DNA of 64,000 bases from NCBI GenBank assembly GCA_017620395.1, contig JAFZQJ010000027.1:18331-82330 (forward strand). The letters are read 5' to 3'. The position numbers and the translations under genes were made by a program. This document shows positions 60,926-64,000 of this stretch, piece by piece (within the stretch, counting starts at the first letter, position 1; each line of letters opens with the position of its first letter). Source of the stretch: Clostridia bacterium. Lineage in GTDB: Bacteria > Bacillota > Clostridia > Oscillospirales > RGIG8002. Under the pieces are notes generated by a model. It was not told where the DNA came from. It saw only the letters and a program-made list of their open reading frames with translations, and searched no databases.

Positions 60926-61309
60926 TCAGAGTATATTTCGCAGCAGCGGCGTTTCGCTTTCGGTGATATGCGCCAGCATCGCTTTCAGCATACGCAGTTC
61001 GCCTATAATACCGCTTTTGTCCCGGCATTGAGCAAATCCTTTCATTTGCTCGATGCCGATTCTTATGTCGTGCATTTCCTCGTGCCGTACGAAAAGCAGA
61101 TAATACGGCTCGCGATCGTCCCAGAAGTCGCCGAACTCTTCAAGCGTCCGCAGACAGGCGGCGTAGTCCTCGCTCATCGCCGCGCTCTCCGCTCTTTCTA
61201 TAAAAGCGCCGGCGTCCGCCTCGGTACGGCGCAGAAAGAAGAGACACGCGAGGCTTGAACCTATTATTATCGCAAGCAGGACGGGAACGGCTATCGCAAT
61301 ACGCTTCAT
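60926..61309 (-). CDS. DUF4363 family protein
   Basis: A 127-residue protein with an N-terminal transmembrane or signal helix (IAIAVPVLLAIIIGSSLACLFF) and an extracytoplasmic helical domain (FIERAESAAMSEDYAACLRTLEEFGDFWD), as in DUF4363. Its ATG overlaps the stop of the upstream DUF421 gene, and the pairing of DUF421 with DUF4363 is common in Clostridia, suggesting a joint membrane function. The mechanism is unknown. Confidence 0.85.
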   Translation of the reverse strand: MKRIAIAVPVLLAIIIGSSLACLFFLRRTEADAGAFIERAESAAMSEDYAACLRTLEEFGDFWDDREPYYLLFVRHEEMHDIRIGIEQMKGFAQCRDKSGIIGELRMLKAMLAHITESETPLLRNIL

Positions 61310-61950
61310 TTCGCATCTCTCCCGACTATATCGAATTTTCCGTCGCCGAGGCTGAAACAGTAAAACACGTCGCCGAGGGCGAAGTTTTCGGCGTTCAACG
61401 CGGCCGTAAGTTCGTTTTTTCCGACTCCGGCCGCTTTCAGTTCGTTTATATCAATTTTTCCGTCGCTGACGACCATTCTCGGCAGCGTTTTCGGCGGCGG
61501 CGCGGAGGCGTCCGCCGGAATGACGCTGATCTTTCCGTCAGTTTCCACTATAGCGAAAGCGACGTCCGAGAACAAGGCGCAGCCGCAGTTGCGTACCTCC
61601 CCGAGCAGGTCGTCGAGAGTGAAACGCAGACGAAGCAGGTTATTCTGCACGACCGTACCGTTATCGATAACGACTATCGGCGAGCCGAGCGCGCGGCGTC
61701 GGAATCCCGCCGAACGCAGACTTATCGCCGAAACGGCGAGCTCGCAAATAACGAGCGTGATAAGCGGTATCAACCCCTGCATAAGCGGTATTCCCGTGTT
61801 TGTTATCGGTATCGCCGCAAGGTCGGAGATAATTATGGTGATGATCAGCTCGCCGGGCTGAAGATCTCCGAGCTGGCGTTTTCCCATCAGCCGCATCGCG
61901 AGCATGAGCAGTACGTATATCGTTATTGTGCGTATAAAAGAAACGAGCAT
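61306..61950 (-). CDS. DUF421 family membrane protein (YetF-like)
   Basis: A 214-residue protein with three N-terminal transmembrane helices (VLLMLAMRLMGKRQLGDLQPGELI lies between the first two) and a soluble YetF-type C-terminal domain. The conserved MGKRQ and LQPGELI motifs are clear. YetF proteins are implicated in spore germinant-receptor or membrane processes, but the biochemical role is unknown. The start at ATG 61950 follows AAAGGAGGCGG. The longer open frame upstream overlaps the divergent yunB gene and is rejected. Confidence 0.88.
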   Translation of the reverse strand: MLVSFIRTITIYVLLMLAMRLMGKRQLGDLQPGELIITIIISDLAAIPITNTGIPLMQGLIPLITLVICELAVSAISLRSAGFRRRALGSPIVVIDNGTVVQNNLLRLRFTLDDLLGEVRNCGCALFSDVAFAIVETDGKISVIPADASAPPPKTLPRMVVSDGKIDINELKAAGVGKNELTAALNAENFALGDVFYCFSLGDGKFDIVGRDAK

Positions 61951-62050
61951 TATTCCGCCTCCTTTAGCGTATTTTTCCCGCGCGAACGCCTCAATTATTC
62001 GGAAACAAGCCGCTTTTCGCTTCATAAAATGAGGTGGGGAGGGCGAGATT

Positions 62051-62707
62051 ATGAAAAAACGCCGTAGGCGCTTGAGGATCATACTCTGCGCGGCGCTGGT
62101 AATCGCGGCGCTGTTGATCATTCGCGCGCGTATGCGCCCGTACGTCGCGGCGCTGGTCGAAATGGAGGGAAGACGTCTCGGCTCGGATGCGATAACGCGC
62201 GGCGTCGTTCGCGTTTTTGCGGAGAATAAGCCTGAGTACGGCGACGTCGTTTCGGTTGCGTACGCAGCCGACGGCAAGGCGGTGTCGCTCCGCGCCGACG
62301 CGGCTAAGCTGAACGCGCTTCGCCTCGCGGTGGGAGAGGCCGTCGCGGACGAACTCGGAGAGAGGCCTGCCGCGAGCGTGAGGATGTCGCTGGGAAGCCT
62401 GGCGGGCGAGCTGTTCGCGGGCAGGGGTATTACCGTAACGGTCCGGCTCGATTCCGTCGGCACGGTCGACGTGGATTTCGAGAGCGAGTTCCTATCGGCG
62501 GGCATCAACCAGACGCTTCACCGCATCACTATGAAGGTCGTCGTCACCTTCACGCTGCTCGCCGCAACCTACCGCGTCGACACGCAGTCGACCTGCGCTT
62601 TCAATCTTGCGGAAACCGTCATTGTCGGAGGAGTTCCGGAGAACTATACGGATATAGGATTCGTGACCGAAGACGATTACGGGCGCATGAATAACCGCCT
62701 GCCTTAA
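62051..62707 (+). CDS. yunB: Sporulation protein YunB
   Basis: A 218-residue membrane-anchored protein with a basic N terminus and one transmembrane helix (about 8-27), then a conserved extracytoplasmic domain ending ETVIVGGVPENYTDIG, the YunB hallmark. Family members are expressed in the mother cell and needed for proper spore formation. It has a GAGGTGGGGAGGG site upstream and diverges from the DUF421 gene. Confidence 0.9.
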   Translation: MKKRRRRLRIILCAALVIAALLIIRARMRPYVAALVEMEGRRLGSDAITRGVVRVFAENKPEYGDVVSVAYAADGKAVSLRADAAKLNALRLAVGEAVADELGERPAASVRMSLGSLAGELFAGRGITVTVRLDSVGTVDVDFESEFLSAGINQTLHRITMKVVVTFTLLAATYRVDTQSTCAFNLAETVIVGGVPENYTDIGFVTEDDYGRMNNRLP

Positions 62708-62737
62708 AAATAACACCCAAGTTTTGACAATTTTTTA

Positions 62738-62766
62738 TTGTAATTACTCAAAATGGCGTGTATAAT
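62738..62766 (+). promoter_or_regulatory. Promoter of the YtvI-like gene
   Basis: TTGTAA, 17-base spacer, TATAAT. A nearby TTGACA at about 62724 is too far from any -10 to be used. The expected start near 62773 means the ATG at 62791, not the earlier GTG, begins the protein. Confidence 0.75.
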
Positions 62767-62790
62767 ATAAAAGTGAAAGGATGTGAACGC

Positions 62791-63867
62791 ATGACTTCGC
62801 TGGCTGAAAACCGAAAAGTCAAGTTCTTGATCAATATCGCATTTATCGCGGTTTGCGTTGTGCTGGCATATTTCGGGCTGCGCTATCTGCCGGGATTGTT
62901 TATGCCGTTCATATTCGCGTTTTTCATAGTGCTTATCACCAATCCGCTTGTTAACTTCTGCGAACGAAAGCTGAAGATACCGAGAAAGATAGGCGGTCCG
63001 ATCATAGTCATTCTCGCGATTGGGCTTATCGTATTGCTTTTCTACTTCGTTATAACGGTCGTTCTCAGCGAGGCTTCTGATCTCGTAAAGGACGTCAGCC
63101 GGCTGTTGAACAGCATGCCGGAAAAGTGGGAAAAAGTGATCGCGTCCTACGAATCGTTCCTTGACAGGATAGGTCTTCCCGCCGTACTGCGTGACGCTTT
63201 CGACTTTAACAAGCTTGTTTCGAATATGACGAAATCCCTGTCGGAGACGCTTGACGTGCAGAATATCGTTTCAGGCATAGTATCCAACGCGTCGTCGTTC
63301 CTGTTCGGATTCTTCATCATGGTAGTCGCGACGGTGCTGCTCAGCGCGGACTACGTTCGTATAAGAGCGTTCGTGATGCGGCAGCTTTCGCCGCGGTATC
63401 AGAAAACGATGCTGAACGTCAAGGTGTTCATGAAGACGACGGTCTGGGGATACATCAAGACTTATGCGATAATCTTCGCGTTCTACTTTGTCGCCATGGT
63501 GGCGTTGTTCCTGATACTGAAGGTGGATCACGCGGTGCTTATTTCTTTCCTTATCGCGCTCGTCGATCTGCTGCCGGTATTGGGCTTGGGGATCGTTTTT
63601 ATCCCGTGGTCAATAATCAGCATTATCGGCGGTGACGTCTGGTTCGGTATCGCGCTGATAATCGCTTACGTCGTGCTGACGTTCGTCAGAAATCTCATCG
63701 AGCCGAAGCTGATCGGCAAGCAGGTCGGAATTCATCCGTTCGTCGCTCTGCTCGCGCTCTATCTCGGGCTTGAACTTTTCGGAGTTATCGGCGTGTTCGT
63801 GCTGCCGCTGTCGGTAATACTGCTTAAGAGCGAGCACGACGCGGGAAGACTGCACATATGGAAATGA
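62791..63867 (+). CDS. ytvI: Sporulation integral membrane protein YtvI (AI-2E exporter family)
   Basis: A 358-residue polytopic membrane protein with about eight helices of the AI-2E/PerM family, including [25 protein letters not shown] and [17 protein letters not shown], which are characteristic. The close resemblance to YtvI places it among sporulation membrane proteins of unknown transport role. Its stop overlaps the RNase HI start region. Confidence 0.88.
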   Translation: MTSLAENRKVKFLINIAFIAVCVVLAYFGLRYLPGLFMPFIFAFFIVLITNPLVNFCERKLKIPRKIGGPIIVILAIGLIVLLFYFVITVVLSEASDLVKDVSRLLNSMPEKWEKVIASYESFLDRIGLPAVLRDAFDFNKLVSNMTKSLSETLDVQNIVSGIVSNASSFLFGFFIMVVATVLLSADYVRIRAFVMRQLSPRYQKTMLNVKVFMKTTVWGYIKTYAIIFAFYFVAMVALFLILKVDHAVLISFLIALVDLLPVLGLGIVFIPWSIISIIGGDVWFGIALIIAYVVLTFVRNLIEPKLIGKQVGIHPFVALLALYLGLELFGVIGVFVLPLSVILLKSEHDAGRLHIWK

Positions 63868-64000
63868 CGCGTCCGCACGTTGAGATTTTCACCGACGGCG
63901 CCTGCTCCGGAAATCCGGGCGCGGGCGGATGGGGAGCGATCCTCCGCCATAACGGCAGGGAAAAGGAACTCGCCGGCGGCGAAAAGGAAACGACGAACAA
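63858..64000 (+). CDS. rnhA: Ribonuclease HI (3' truncated by the window end)
   Basis: The first 47 codons are visible. [20 protein letters not shown] is the RNase HI N-terminal strand with the first catalytic Asp in TDGAC, so it degrades RNA in RNA-DNA hybrids. Two in-frame ATGs (63858 and 63864) overlap the end of ytvI; 63858 is better spaced from GGGAAG. The rest of the gene lies outside the window. Confidence 0.85.
   Translation, partial: MEMTRPHVEIFTDGACSGNPGAGGWGAILRHNGREKELAGGEKETTN

Overview
The window looks like a chromosomal segment of a spore-forming, anaerobic, probably gut or rumen clostridium (Oscillospirales or Ruminococcaceae-like; inferred from gene content only). It is moderately GC-rich. 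It carries Firmicutes housekeeping operons (def-fmt-rsmB-rlmN-prpC-prkC, der-plsY-gpsA, hprK-glk-murB-rapZ-whiA-dnaE) and sporulation genes (sigK, a bofC-like gene, bofA, yaaL, yunB, ytvI). It also has very large secreted proteins ending in or containing type I dockerins, which points to cellulosome-type polysaccharide degradation.

Layout. 1-1050 is the 3' end of a WD40-like/LRR/dockerin protein. 1067-8183 is the translation and phospho-signalling operon. 8260-19101 holds two giant GH16-like glucanases with beta-propeller and dockerin modules. A cyclophilin-like gene and a strong minus-strand transcription unit, probably a structured RNA of about 365 nt, lie between them. 19167-25997 has an XRE-cupin-acyl-CoA synthetase fusion, a methyltransferase, a GNAT acetyltransferase, a four-helix-bundle gene beside an array of mini-hairpins, tRNA-Leu, pfkA, a stand-alone XRE-cupin paralogue of the fusion, and uracil-DNA glycosylase. 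26209-33703 has an orphan protein, ogt, a P-loop ATPase, a DUF512 radical-SAM protein, der, plsY and gpsA. 33774-45722 has rpmB, the hprK-to-dnaE cluster, sigK, a bofC-like gene and a class A penicillin-binding protein.

45857-55935 is accessory. A complete tRNA-Lys(UUU) is followed 9.4 kb downstream by a copy of its 3' half, and about 0.6 kb later by a third decayed copy. The first two copies bracket a defence island: Fic-type protein with an altered catalytic motif, hsdM, a small winged-helix-like protein, hsdS, a membrane-anchored small protein, an AbiH-like protein and hsdR. The interior (hsdS to AbiH) is visibly AT-rich compared with its flanks, so the island looks composite. No integrase is visible.

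55982-64000 returns to core genome: a SNF2 helicase, aldehyde dehydrogenase, bofA, yaaL, DUF4364, DUF4363, DUF421, yunB, ytvI and the start of an RNase HI gene cut by the window end.

The most unusual items are the glucanase-propeller-dockerin protein fused to a BMP/Med-type ligand-binding domain, the mini-hairpin array abutting the promoter of a four-helix-bundle gene, the promoter-to-terminator RNA unit between the glucanase genes, and the nested tRNA-Lys remnants around the defence island.
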